Positions 8,113-16,759 of a stretch of DNA of 53,852 nucleotides are shown one piece after another; position 1 is the first letter of the stretch; each line of letters starts with the position of its first letter. The stretch is from the NCBI RefSeq assembly GCF_023333595.1, contig NZ_JAIQZM010000043.1, positions 1-53,852 on the forward strand, read 5' to 3'. The translations under genes were made by a program, and so were the position numbers. The notes below the pieces were generated by a model. It saw nothing but the letters and a program-made list of their open reading frames with translations, was not told the origin of the DNA and did no database searches. The stretch is from Argonema galeatum A003/A1. GTDB lineage: Bacteria > Cyanobacteriota > Cyanobacteriia > Cyanobacteriales > Aerosakkonemataceae.

Positions 8113-8315
8113 CTTGAATAACTATTATTCTATGGGATCGCACTCTCTAATTTCACAAACGCGATCCCATTTTCTAATTCAACAAGCACGATCGCACTCC
8201 CATCCCCTTTCATCGCGATATGCCTACGGCACGCTTCGCGAACGCACTCTCCAATTCAACAAAAGCGATCGCCACATCATGTTATAATGTACTTAGAGTT
8301 TGTTGGGTTTGCATA

Positions 8316-8570
8316 ATGACAACCAAAACAACAGAAATAGTGAAAACACAATTGCTGGAAATAATCTCTAACCTGTCCTTGTCAGAACAAGAGCAAGTTC
8401 TAAAATTTGCTACTTCGTTGCATAAAAACCAATTATTTCAAGATTGGGATAGGATTTCTGATGAAGAAGCTGAGGCTATTAAAAATGAGTTTTCCGAAGA
8501 AGATTTAGCTTTGGCAGAAGCAGTTTTAAAAGATTATTTACCCCAACTTCAAAAAGAGGATATACTTTGA
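8316..8570 (+). CDS. Antitoxin-like protein paired with MazF
   Basis: 84 residues from the ATG at 8316. The frame continues upstream to 8220, but that stretch lies in a palindromic repeat and gives no recognisable protein. The N-terminal half is helical (TEIVKTQLLEIISNLSLSEQEQVLKFATSL) like DUF2281-type antitoxins. The C-terminal half is strongly acidic (ISDEEAEAIKNEFSEEDLALAEA), as expected for a segment that wraps around a toxin. Its stop overlaps the start of the toxin gene (TGATG), the classic arrangement for a co-translated antitoxin-toxin pair, and it would normally repress its own promoter together with the toxin. Not a canonical MazE by sequence, so no symbol is given. Confidence 0.7.
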   Translation: MTTKTTEIVKTQLLEIISNLSLSEQEQVLKFATSLHKNQLFQDWDRISDEEAEAIKNEFSEEDLALAEAVLKDYLPQLQKEDIL

Positions 8571-8938
8571 TGCGGGGAGATGTTTATTTAGCTGATTTGA
8601 ATCCCAGTAGAGGTTCAGAACAAGCTGGCATACGACCAGTTATTCTGGTGCAAAGAAATACATTGGATCGCTTCACTACAACTGTAGTTGTTGTTCCTAT
8701 TACCAGTAATCTGCGACGCGCTAAAATCCCAGGTACTATTGTCATACCTGCTGGGGAAGGTGGATTGACGCAAGAGTCAGTGGCGCTTTCTTACCAAATT
8801 GTGGTGATTGATAAGCAACGATTAATACGGCAGTTGGGAACTCTTTCTGCCAGCTATTTATTAAAGCTAAAGTCAGCACTAGAGTATACATTAGAGTTGG
8901 ATGAAATTGAGGATGAAAATGCAGAATCATCTGGGTAG
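8570..8938 (+). CDS. mazF: MazF/PemK-type mRNA interferase toxin
   Basis: 122 residues from the ATG at 8570. The conserved PemK/MazF features are present: N-terminal RGDVYLADLNPSRGSEQAGIRPV (the GxEQxGxRPV core), VVVVPITSN near residue 43, and the later IVVIDKQRLIRQLGTLS containing the R-L-G-x-L segment. MazF proteins are ribosome-independent endoribonucleases cleaving mRNA at short motifs. The last residues are an acidic tail. The start overlaps the antitoxin stop by one base. The pair is flanked by long direct repeats, consistent with acquisition or mobility of the island. The toxin appears intact. Confidence 0.9.
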   Translation: MRGDVYLADLNPSRGSEQAGIRPVILVQRNTLDRFTTTVVVVPITSNLRRAKIPGTIVIPAGEGGLTQESVALSYQIVVIDKQRLIRQLGTLSASYLLKLKSALEYTLELDEIEDENAESSG

Positions 8939-8944
8939 TTTGAC

Positions 8945-9114
8945 TATTCCTCAAAATGGGTGTAGGGACACGGCCGAATTAAAATTTAACCTTTGGCCAA
9001 AATATCTATGATGCCGTGTCCCTACAATCCAAAATTTCTCTTCCTGAATTGTTCTTGAATATTTCAGACAAAAAAATGCGATCGCATTCTGAATAAATGG
9101 TCAATGCGATCGCG
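8945..9114 (+). repeat. Long direct repeat, copy B (left half only)
   Basis: The first 170 bp of the 387-bp unit at 7125, including the GTAGGGACACGGC/GCCGTGTCCCTAC palindrome and the GCGATCGCATTCTGAATAAATGG hairpin. It is cut at the second GCGATCGC and followed by a GTAGCTGACGAACGGCATATCGC junction. Confidence 0.75.
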
Positions 9115-9136
9115 TAGCTGACGAACGGCATATCGC

Positions 9137-9524
9137 ATTCCTCAAAATGGGTGTAGGGACACGGCAGAATTAAGATTTAATCTTTGGCCAAAATATCTAT
9201 GATGCCGTGTCCCTACAATCGGAAATGTTGATTACTGAATTGTTCTTGAAGATTGTAGACAAATAAAAAGTGATCGCATTCTGAATAAATCGGAAGTGCG
9301 AATCGCCTTTTACAATTACAGACAAAAATCTTGCACCTGTTGTCATCACCCGACTCTTAATCAATTCCCCGTCTAATAGCGAAAGTCGGATAAATCCGAC
9401 TGAATACATATTTTCTTTTATTCAGTCCACTTAAGTGGACTTTCGCTATTAGCCTGGGGTTTGAACCCCAGGCGGGCTGGAAGCGGAGGCGCAAGATTTG
9501 TGCAAGGAAAAAAGATGCGATCGC
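9137..9524 (+). repeat. Long direct repeat, copy C
   Basis: A near full-length copy of the 7125-7511 unit with scattered substitutions. It ends in the same CTGGGGTTTGAACCCCAGGC palindrome and CAAGATTTGTGCAAGG tail. Together with copies A and B it brackets the toxin-antitoxin genes. The remainder of 8939-9604 holds no gene. Confidence 0.8.
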
Positions 9525-9604
9525 ATTCTGAGCAAATTATAAAGGCAATCGCACTCTGAATAAATGGTCAATGCGCTCGCCTTAATAACCAAGCAAGAAA
9601 TATA

Positions 9605-12064
9605 TCAACTCCAGTTGATATATGGGTTACGGTTAACACCGTAACCAAGCCATTCCATTTTCTTGTACATCCCCTCAGTTATCTTCATATCCTGTCCACC
9701 CTGAGCCGGAGTTCTATAGTCCATCAGACTATCTCCTGCTGTATCATATAAACTCGAATCAAATTGTGCTTCATCCAGACCTAACGTATGACCCATTTCG
9801 TGCATTGTTAAGCGAAGCAAATTATTTCTTGAGAATTGATTAATAAAGGCACTATTGAAATGAGTTCTACCATCCCCATCAAAGTTGTTCCCGCTGACCG
9901 AATTGGTAGTATTATCTTTACGATAATTTGGGGAACTATCCATCCAAGATTCAGCAGCAATACCTGACGCCCAATTACTGCCTAATATGCCCTTTGAACC
10001 TTGAGTGATTGCAATTTTCAAAATTCCACTTGATACTTTATCCCTGGTTATAATGCTCTCCCAATTAGTAGCAGCTTGCTCAAAAATTGCCTTTTGCGTA
10101 TCAGTGAATCCTCCATTAGGATAGAAGAGTTGAATGTCGATATCTGGTTTTCCATTACCAGGATTAGGGGGCGTTGTAGTATCTGAAGTCGTTCCAAATA
10201 ACCCTGGAACCAAAGTGACATAATTGCCATTCAGTTCAGACATATTAGGCGCATCTTTTTTCTTGACAAAATTGCCATTAGAGTAAGTCAAAAATTCAAC
10301 ATCATTCTTACCATCCACCCAATTACCTTTTTCCTGGCGAATGATGTCATCAGCGCCACCACCCGTTAAATCCCCGACAATCAGATTGACATAATCGCCA
10401 TTCATGATTGAAGCATTATTCATGGTAGTTATGGATTTAAAGCCCCAGTTACCATTGGAAATGTTGATTTCAGCATCCCGATTATTATCCACCCATGAAC
10501 CTTTTTCTTGGCGGATTAAATCAGTTACACGATCGCCATTAAAGTCTCCAGCAACTAAGTTGACAAAATTGCCATTCATTGCGCCCATATTAGGCACATT
10601 TGCTTGGAATTTGAAGTTACCCTGAGAGAAGGTGTAGTATTGAACATCATTATTACCATCCACCCAAGAACCTTTTTCTTGGCGGATGATGTCATCTGCG
10701 CCGCCACCTGTAAAATCACCGACAATCAAATTGACAAAATTGCCATTCATAGCAGAGGCATTATTCATTAAAACTGGGTTCTTGAAAGTACCATTACCAT
10801 TGGAAATGTAGATTTCAGCATCTCGGAAACCATCTACCCAAGAACCTTTTTCTTGTCGGATGATATCGGTATATTTATCTCCGTTAAAGTCACCCGCCAC
10901 TAAATTGACAAAATTGCCGTTCATCACACCCATATCAGTCATTTGGATTGGAGTCTTGAAAGTACCATTTCCAGCGCCAAGATAAACTTGTGCATCATTA
11001 ACACCATTCACCCAACTACCTTTTTCTTGGCGGATGAAGTCTGTTAAACCATTTCCATCAAAGTCTCCGGCGATTAGATTGACAAAATCACCATTCATGG
11101 CATCCATATTAGGTAATCCAGTTGTCTGGTTAAAAGTCCAATCCCCTTTGGATAGAACTACTTCAGCATCTCGGGAACCATCTACCCAAGAACCTTTTTC
11201 TTGGCGGATAATATCAATTACGCGATCGCCTGCTGCAAATGATTTTGCTTGTTCTATCTGAATATTTTCCCCACCCAATTTGACAATTGCATGATCATCC
11301 TCACTCTTCAACCCCAGAAATTCACCAGCACTTATCGCCTTACCTTGCACAACTCTGGCAAAAATATCCCCTTCATCACCCGCCGCATCGTAAACATTAA
11401 TCTTCGAGTCAATAAAATGCCCTGTTTCTTCCAACACCACACTCGCAATCGCACCTGGATTACCAGCATTTTGCTCAACAAATTCCTTCGCTAAATAAAT
11501 CGTATTTGTCAAACTAGCGAAAGCACCATTTGCTCCATTAATTGCCGCAGATGGCAGAATCTCTATCGACGGAATTTGACTAAAATCGCCATTAGCAAAC
11601 GCTTTAACTAAAGTATTAGCTACATCAGCATTCCAACTATTGCCAAAAGCCAAATTCATCTTGGCATTTAAATCATGGTCAGTCGCCAACTTACTCAGAT
11701 AACTGTCAGCCGATCGCACCGCTTGCTCTACAATTGGAGAAATCGTGCCCTCAGTACCATTCGATCGCGTTTCCCCAGTCAGCGCATCAATAGATGATGT
11801 GCTGTGATAATTCTCTAATCCTAAATCCTCACGGCTTTGGGGTGCGATCGCACTCTTACCCAAAATCAAACTACCATCAGCATTCCCGATCAAATTCTCG
11901 ATATTCTTTATCTCTGGACTAACACCACCCGCGATCGGCTGATTGCTTACCACATGAGGAGTGATTCCGTCAATGGGTGCTACATTCGTGTTCACACCGC
12001 AAAGGGTAGAATTGGTAGATTTTTCCCAGGTATTGTTGGGTTCTGACCCGAAAAAGTCAAGCAT
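9605..12064 (-). CDS. FG-GAP repeat protein with C-terminal matrixin-like metalloprotease domain
   Basis: 819 residues, probably exported, though no classical signal peptide is seen. The N-terminal region (to about 270) contains VVLEETGHFID, a degenerate zinc-protease-like motif, in a domain common at the start of large cyanobacterial secreted proteins. Six FG-GAP/VCBS-type repeats of about 60 residues follow (about 280-630), each opening with IRQEKGSWV or a close variant and containing an AGDFNGD- or VGDFTGG-like calcium loop. The C-terminal domain (about 640-819) has HEMGHTLGLDE, the HExxHxxGxxD zinc site of matrixin/metzincin proteases, and a Met-turn-like SLMDYR. Predicted role: an extracellular calcium-dependent peptidase or adhesin. 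Single gene with no close partners. Confidence 0.8.
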   Translation of the reverse strand: MLDFFGSEPNNTWEKSTNSTLCGVNTNVAPIDGITPHVVSNQPIAGGVSPEIKNIENLIGNADGSLILGKSAIAPQSREDLGLENYHSTSSIDALTGETRSNGTEGTISPIVEQAVRSADSYLSKLATDHDLNAKMNLAFGNSWNADVANTLVKAFANGDFSQIPSIEILPSAAINGANGAFASLTNTIYLAKEFVEQNAGNPGAIASVVLEETGHFIDSKINVYDAAGDEGDIFARVVQGKAISAGEFLGLKSEDDHAIVKLGGENIQIEQAKSFAAGDRVIDIIRQEKGSWVDGSRDAEVVLSKGDWTFNQTTGLPNMDAMNGDFVNLIAGDFDGNGLTDFIRQEKGSWVNGVNDAQVYLGAGNGTFKTPIQMTDMGVMNGNFVNLVAGDFNGDKYTDIIRQEKGSWVDGFRDAEIYISNGNGTFKNPVLMNNASAMNGNFVNLIVGDFTGGGADDIIRQEKGSWVDGNNDVQYYTFSQGNFKFQANVPNMGAMNGNFVNLVAGDFNGDRVTDLIRQEKGSWVDNNRDAEINISNGNWGFKSITTMNNASIMNGDYVNLIVGDLTGGGADDIIRQEKGNWVDGKNDVEFLTYSNGNFVKKKDAPNMSELNGNYVTLVPGLFGTTSDTTTPPNPGNGKPDIDIQLFYPNGGFTDTQKAIFEQAATNWESIITRDKVSSGILKIAITQGSKGILGSNWASGIAAESWMDSSPNYRKDNTTNSVSGNNFDGDGRTHFNSAFINQFSRNNLLRLTMHEMGHTLGLDEAQFDSSLYDTAGDSLMDYRTPAQGGQDMKITEGMYKKMEWLGYGVNRNPYINWS

Positions 12065-12554
12065 GGCAACTTCCTAAGTAGTTGTTAACGTTGGCGGTTC
12101 GATCGCCTATACTTGCTTATTGGGAGAAACCTTCCTACCTTATGCGAGTGGACTGGGTTTATAACAAAACTTTACATTTAGGCGATTATGCGCGATCGGG
12201 CCACAATTAACGCTAAACCTCAAATACCTTGGCTAACTATCCTAGAATATTGCATTGCGTAACCAGTGATGAGAAATACAGCGGTTCCCGCTGTTAAGAG
12301 GTACAGTATGCGAAGGGGAAGGGCGAAGCATTCCGGTATTTCATCTTTGCTGATTACCAATAAATCATCTGCCGGAATGCGGAGCCCCTACTTAAAATGT
12401 ACTTCATTACAGCGGGAACCGCTGTATTCGGGCTACCAACCATTCGCCGGGACAAACCTCACCCCCCTAACCCCCCTCTCCGACCACGGGGAGGGGGGAG
12501 TATTTCTCCCCTCCCCGTGGACGGGGAGGGGTTGGGGGTGGGGTTCCCTGCACT
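12065..12554. repeat. Gene-less region with inverted-repeat element and G/C-rich palindrome
   Basis: An element of about 150 bp is bounded by ACAGCGGTTCCCGCTGT (near 12279) and its reverse-complement-like ACAGCGGGAACCGCTGT (near 12410). It contains an inner pair GCATTCCGG/CCGGAATGC. It is followed at about 12465-12545 by a CCCCTCTCC...GGGGAGGGG palindrome of a type repeated at about 16160-16250 and 45940-46030. No convincing coding sequence is present. Confidence 0.6.
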
Positions 12555-13565
12555 TTACTCCCGGTCGTCAACAATACTTTGCTTATCCACCATTGCCATC
12601 ATTACGCGCAAATCTGGGCAAACCTGTTGAGCAATATTCAATTCTTCCACAACAGTATCGAAACTTTTTCCTTGCAGCATCTGAAGGGCAATTTCCTTGA
12701 GCAGAAACCAAGGCAAATCGCATTCGACATAAGCTTTCGCTATAGTAATAAGTATATCCAAATACTCATTTCCCTCTAGTTTTGTCATCATCGTATGAGG
12801 GATATCTAACGATTTGTCGAAGCAGTAATACCACGAGTTAGGCTGACGTTTCAGTACGGCTTGAAATAAGTCTCGGTGTTCCTCAATGTTAACGGCTTTA
12901 TCAGCTTCGCTAGAAATAATCAACATCGGCGCAGCGGGACTGTTTTGCACTCGCTCCAAAATCTCTTGCCCCATATCTAAAAACACCCGCAACGCAGGCA
13001 TCCGAAAGCCATCATAGCCAAAACTGCCAGGATTGTCTTTGTTGAACCACTCATAATAAATAGGCAGAATCGACACTAACCAATCTGCGATCTTGAAGTT
13101 ACCGCCCAAGTAGGCAGAAAATAGTAAAGCTTTGGCAATTTCTTGGGGACGTTCGAGGGCTAACCAAGCTGATAATGTACCGCCGCTGGAATCTCCTCCG
13201 ATGATTATCTCCTCTCCCAAAAGTTTAGCTACCTGCAACCAATCAAGCGCAAATTGTTGATAAACTTCAGCTTCTTCTGGCAATGGAGGAGGATTATCGC
13301 CGTTCCAATCTCCCGCGATGCCATGACCGGGTTGTAATGGAATTAGTACATTATAACCCAACTGAAAAAGCGCTTTCCCCAGCGGTTCAAACTGGTAGGG
13401 AGCAGCAGTAAATCCGTGGAAGAAAAGGAAAATTTTTGGTGTGGGATGAGGATGAAAAAAGAATTGATCTCGACACTTTTCATTCCTGATTGGCAGAGCA
13501 TCTTCGCGAATTTTAGCTTGCTCAATAATCCCTGCTGTTATGGTTGAGTAATGAGATTTTGTCAT
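12555..13565 (-). CDS. Alpha/beta hydrolase (esterase/lipase-like)
   Basis: 336 residues with the hydrolase-fold landmarks in order: an oxyanion-hole strand FLFFHGFTAAP (about residue 45), the cap-side GHG (about 80), the nucleophile elbow IGGDSSGGTLSAWLAL (GxSxG type, serine about residue 125), an acidic site LIISSEADKAVN (about 220) and a likely catalytic histidine DIPHTMMT (about 258). A C-terminal extension of about 60 residues follows the last catalytic residue. The substrate is unknown; carboxylesterase or acylglycerol lipase are reasonable guesses. No signal peptide. The gene ends next to a G/C-rich palindrome. Confidence 0.85.
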   Translation of the reverse strand: MTKSHYSTITAGIIEQAKIREDALPIRNEKCRDQFFFHPHPTPKIFLFFHGFTAAPYQFEPLGKALFQLGYNVLIPLQPGHGIAGDWNGDNPPPLPEEAEVYQQFALDWLQVAKLLGEEIIIGGDSSGGTLSAWLALERPQEIAKALLFSAYLGGNFKIADWLVSILPIYYEWFNKDNPGSFGYDGFRMPALRVFLDMGQEILERVQNSPAAPMLIISSEADKAVNIEEHRDLFQAVLKRQPNSWYYCFDKSLDIPHTMMTKLEGNEYLDILITIAKAYVECDLPWFLLKEIALQMLQGKSFDTVVEELNIAQQVCPDLRVMMAMVDKQSIVDDRE

Positions 13566-13654
13566 TTGTCAATAGTCATTTGCTAATTGTTCATTGTTCA
13601 GGCTCTTTCGGAGTTGTTATGCTTTTGTTCAAAAAAATAACATTTTTATTCTCC

Positions 13655-13765
13655 TGCTCCTCTGCCCCTCTGCTCCTCTGCCCCTCTGCCCCTCCGCTCC
13701 TCTGCTCCTCTGCCCCTCTGCCCCTCCGCCCCTCTGCTCCTCTGCCCCTCTGCCCCTCTGCCCCC
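13655..13765. repeat. C-rich tandem repeat (CTCTGCCCCT type)
   Basis: About ten imperfect units of a 9-10-base CTCTGCCCCT/CTGCTCCTCTG motif between the hydrolase and ccmP genes. Open frames across it in several phases are artefacts of the missing stop codons. A similar CCCCCTTGTCCC tract lies at about 38295-38400. Confidence 0.85.
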
Positions 13766-13767
13766 GC

Positions 13768-14409
13768 TCATTCCTTACGCCCATCAGTAGAATTTTCTCT
13801 CCCCGGCACACTTTCAATTGCCCCCAGCGCCGCTTTGGAAGCCGCCAAAATATCACGTTCTGCTCCCCCCAGGTAGACCCGTCCAAAGCTGCCGAGCGGG
13901 TGAACATCTAAAATGTTAATCATAGCCCCTTTCTCTGCCTCGTTCGCCGCCAGTGCTGCATAAGCCGCAGGCTCAACTTCTAACACATAAAGCGTTTGCC
14001 CTGTCAGAATCATCTGTCCGCGCCGTCCGCGATTGATCAGTTGTGTTTGGTAAGAATCAATATTGCGAATAATCTGGCTAGAAATAACACGCGGTTTGAT
14101 ACAATCCTCTCTGCGAACTCCCATTGTCTCCAATATCGCTTTACCAGCTGCCCGCGTCTCGCCTTGGACGCTGGAATGAATTTCTAAAAGTCCGTAAAGT
14201 CTTTCCACAGCTAGCACCGCTGGACGTACAGAAGCGGATTTCAAGGCGACATCAGTAATGCGGTTAATCTCAATTCCAGGCGAAACTTCAATCCACAGTG
14301 ACGTATCTCCCGGCAATGGCAAAAACCCTTGCGCCACCGTGCCTAAGTAAGCTGCGTACTGAGGCTGTAAGTTGTCTAGAAATACGTAACTGCGTAGTTC
14401 TATGCCCAA
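13768..14409 (-). CDS. ccmP: Carboxysome shell protein CcmP (tandem BMC)
   Basis: 213 residues comprising two fused bacterial-microcompartment (BMC) domains (about 1-105 and 106-205). Recognisable stretches are MGIELRSYVFLDNLQPQ at the start, PGIEINRITDVALK, ERLYGLLEIHSS, SSQIIRNIDSYQTQLINR and LEVEPAAYAALAANEAEK; these match cyanobacterial CcmP as I know it. CcmP forms trimers that stack face to face in the beta-carboxysome shell and is thought to gate larger metabolites such as RuBP and 3-PGA. It commonly lies away from the ccmKLMNO operon, as here. The C-terminal residues run into the C-rich tandem repeat. Confidence 0.93.
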   Translation of the reverse strand: MGIELRSYVFLDNLQPQYAAYLGTVAQGFLPLPGDTSLWIEVSPGIEINRITDVALKSASVRPAVLAVERLYGLLEIHSSVQGETRAAGKAILETMGVRREDCIKPRVISSQIIRNIDSYQTQLINRGRRGQMILTGQTLYVLEVEPAAYAALAANEAEKGAMINILDVHPLGSFGRVYLGGAERDILAASKAALGAIESVPGRENSTDGRKE

Positions 14410-14541
14410 GGTTTTTATCTCCGTAGTTTAGTCGATCGCGAACAAGGTGCAATCTTTGAGTATATGATGTTTTGAAGTAATTGAAAAATCGATCGCTTGG
14501 GTTGCACTGGTGGTAGGCTAGAAAATTGCGATCGATCGGCA

Positions 14542-14607
14542 GGTACGTTGTTGCGATGCCGCGCTCTTTTAGCCTTAAAGTGCAACAACGTACCTATTAT
14601 CCATTCC
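14542..14607. repeat. Palindromic repeat, GGTACGTTGTTGC type
   Basis: Arms GGTACGTTGTTGC (14542-14554) and GCAACAACGTACC (14582-14594) are perfect complements. The inner ATGCCGCGCTCTT and the tail TTATCCATTCC are shared with a second copy at 41618-41680. A third, variant copy lies at 28929-28979. This copy contains the stop codon and last codons of the LeuA-like gene. Confidence 0.85.
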
Positions 14608-15429
14608 AGTAATTTTACTAACTAATTCTGAGGCTTTTTTAATTAAAGATGTTTCAATACAAATTGAAACATCTTTCTGTTCTAAAACTCCCTCAACAAT
14701 TTCTTCTAAATCTGCATTACCTTTTCTCGCACCCAAACCGTTGATAGAACATTCAATCTGTCTCACTCCACAGTTTAAAGCTATAAGGGAATTTTTAACT
14801 GCCATGCCTAAATCATCGTGGCAATGGACTGAAACAATAGCTCGATCGATATTTGGAACTCGGTTAAAAATTTTCTGTAGAAGCTGGGCAAATTCTTCAG
14901 GTAATAGCAAGCCTAAGCTATCTGGTATACTAATAGTGTTCGCTCCACTTTCGATCGCAACTTCTACCGCTCTACACAAAAAATCCGGTTCGCTTCTGGT
15001 AGCATCAAACGCACTCCACTCTATATCATCGCAGTAATTTCGCGCCAATGAAACACTGTCTTTTATCCCGGCTAATACTTCCTCTTCACTGAGTTTAGAT
15101 TTATTTTTAATATTGACCAATGTATAAGTATGAATTCTTCCTTTGTCGGCTGGTTCAATGGCTTTAGCAACGCTTAATATTTCGTTGCGATCGCAGCTTG
15201 CAAGTCCGCAGATAGTAGATTTATGAATTATTTTAGATATCTGGAATATTTCATCAAAATCTTTTTCATATTTCCCAGGATAACCTACTTCAATAACGTC
15301 TACGCCTATTTGTTCTAGCACTTGGGCAATGCTAATTTTTTCGTCAATGTTCATTTTGACACCAGGCGTAAGTTCTCCATCACGCATGGTAGTATCAAAA
15401 ATTACCACTTTGTTATTAGTTTGTAACAT
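14575..15429 (-). CDS. 2-isopropylmalate/homocitrate synthase-like TIM-barrel protein, short form
   Basis: 284 residues. The catalytic barrel of the LeuA/homocitrate synthase family is present: FDTTMRDGELTPGVKM (about 10-25), GVDVIEVGYPG (about 42), and the metal-binding HCHDDLGMAVKNS (about 198). The DmpG-like linker and the C-terminal allosteric LeuA_dimer domain are absent (LeuA is usually about 520 residues). The final residues GMDNRYVVAL and the stop codon lie inside a palindromic repeat also found at 41618. The gene therefore appears cut immediately after the barrel, where family members continue past a TGM(x)VQ-like motif. It may be a truncated condensing enzyme, possibly once serving specialised amino-acid synthesis. 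Activity is uncertain. Confidence 0.75.
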   Translation of the reverse strand: MLQTNNKVVIFDTTMRDGELTPGVKMNIDEKISIAQVLEQIGVDVIEVGYPGKYEKDFDEIFQISKIIHKSTICGLASCDRNEILSVAKAIEPADKGRIHTYTLVNIKNKSKLSEEEVLAGIKDSVSLARNYCDDIEWSAFDATRSEPDFLCRAVEVAIESGANTISIPDSLGLLLPEEFAQLLQKIFNRVPNIDRAIVSVHCHDDLGMAVKNSLIALNCGVRQIECSINGLGARKGNADLEEIVEGVLEQKDVSICIETSLIKKASELVSKITGMDNRYVVAL

Positions 15430-15618
15430 ATTCAGAGAAATCTAATCTAGGCAAACTAGGACTTAGGCACTGTCAGGAAAGAAACCCGGTTTCTGGACTT
15501 ATACCCATCGCTGAAACGACGTATTCTCGTAAAGAAACCCGGTTTCTGCGTAAGTCCTACAAAGGTTTAGAATTATGATTATACTAAAGAAGGCTGCTTT
15601 ATGCAAGGGGGATTAAAA
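15430..15618. repeat. Two GAAACCCGGTTTCT palindromes between genes
   Basis: AAAGAAACCCGGTTTCTGGAC near 15478 and AAAGAAACCCGGTTTCTGCG near 15534, separated by about 55 bases. The same short palindrome recurs singly or as inverted pairs near 25752, 30262, 31798, 33043, 47110 and 47874. Confidence 0.8.
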
Positions 15619-16089
15619 ATGAAAGAGCGTCACATCAATGACCCAGTAAAAAAGAAAATTGTTGATGATGTGAAAAGAGTAGGTTGGCACGTTATGGCAG
15701 TGGGTGGAGATCCAGAAACGATGAAACCTGGTTTTGCCTACTCGATCGGTTTATGGCATTCTTTCAAACATCCTGAGATTATTATGTTTGGATTGCCTTA
15801 TCAAATTATGGGTCACATTATTAACGATATCGGCAGTTTCGTGAAAGCCGGTACACCTATAGTGACGGGTCAGCCCTATTCGGATTTTATCGAAAACTAC
15901 TCAATTATTTTTGAGAGTGTGGCATCATATCAGCGTGTTGAGTTTTTGTGCTTCGCCGAATGGTTTTACGGTGACGATAATTCTTTTTCTGCTTTACAAT
16001 GTTTTTGGCCTGATAAGTCAGGTTATTTCCCTTGGGATGCCGAGTTTGATGATAAGTTAATTAGGTGTCAACCGTTGCTATGTGGCTGA
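15619..16089 (+). CDS. DUF4262 domain protein
   Basis: 156 residues from the ATG at 15619, chosen because GGGGG lies 8-12 bases before it; another in-frame ATG at 15601 has no such signal. DUF4262 landmarks: GWHVMAVGGDPE near residue 20, FAYSIGLWHSFKHPEIIMFGLP near 40, and the closing QCFWPDKSGYFPWD. The family is small, cytosolic and of unknown function. The gene is flanked by palindromic repeats and stands alone. No defect is visible. Confidence 0.85.
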   Translation: MKERHINDPVKKKIVDDVKRVGWHVMAVGGDPETMKPGFAYSIGLWHSFKHPEIIMFGLPYQIMGHIINDIGSFVKAGTPIVTGQPYSDFIENYSIIFESVASYQRVEFLCFAEWFYGDDNSFSALQCFWPDKSGYFPWDAEFDDKLIRCQPLLCG

Positions 16090-16338
16090 TAAAATTAGTC
16101 ATTAGTTATTAGTTATTAGTCATTAGTCATTAGTCAGGCTACCAACTTAAGCCGGGATAGTCTCGCCCTCACCCCCTACCCCCTCTCCCAACTTTGGGAG
16201 AGGAGGAGCAAGATTTCCCCCCAAGGTTGGGGGGTTAGGGGGCAAAAATGTCCCGTTTTAGGTTGGTAGTCATTAGTTATTAGTTCGTAGGGTGCGTTAC
16301 GCTCCACTTCGTTCTCCTAACGTACCGCCCCAGCTTCC

Positions 16339-16593
16339 TTATGCAGCCAAAGGAAAGGCAGATACGATCGTCCAACCAAAGAAAATAGCACTCCCAAAGC
16401 CATGCGCTACAAGGACATCTGGTATTTTCCCTGAAGGTTGTGGTGCGATGTACAACATCGGCACTCCATTACGCTGAATCGATCGCACAACCAACCCACT
16501 TCGTGCCGCAGCCACACCCCACCAGGAAAGCGCAATGAGCAACAGCGCTAGAGCCAGCCAAAATAAGCGCTGCTTTCTCATGTAAATTATCAT
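16339..16593 (-). pseudogene. N-terminal fragment of a membrane-anchored alpha/beta hydrolase
   Basis: 84 residues: an N-terminal membrane anchor (LFWLALALLLIALSWWGVAAA, about 10-30), a short beta region, then PDVLVAHGFGSA, which matches the oxyanion-hole HGxG strand of an alpha/beta hydrolase. After this point the protein loses similarity and stops. The rest of the hydrolase is missing and the frame ends next to a GTAGGGTGCGTTACGC...AACGTACCGC palindromic element (about 16285-16330), the likely breakpoint. Possibly translated, not expected to be functional. Confidence 0.6.
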
Positions 16594-16759
16594 ACATTTT
16601 TGACCTGTCCAAGCTTACTTTTATCTGCGACAGAGCGCGAGCATTATCTTATATTAGGTGTAGAGTGATGGTGTAGCTATTTATCTCAATCTATGTGACA
16701 GTTGGGGTGCGGAATGTGAGTAACAATTGACGTACAAGTTGGCTAGGTAATACAAACTG

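Noticed and set aside
9605..12064. Integrin-like eukaryotic transfer because of FG-GAP repeats
   Set aside because: FG-GAP/VCBS repeats are widespread in bacterial secreted proteins; codon use and HIP1 sites look native.
13544..13911. Open frames on both strands through the C-rich tract
   Set aside because: They are artefacts of a stop-free tandem repeat between the hydrolase and ccmP genes.
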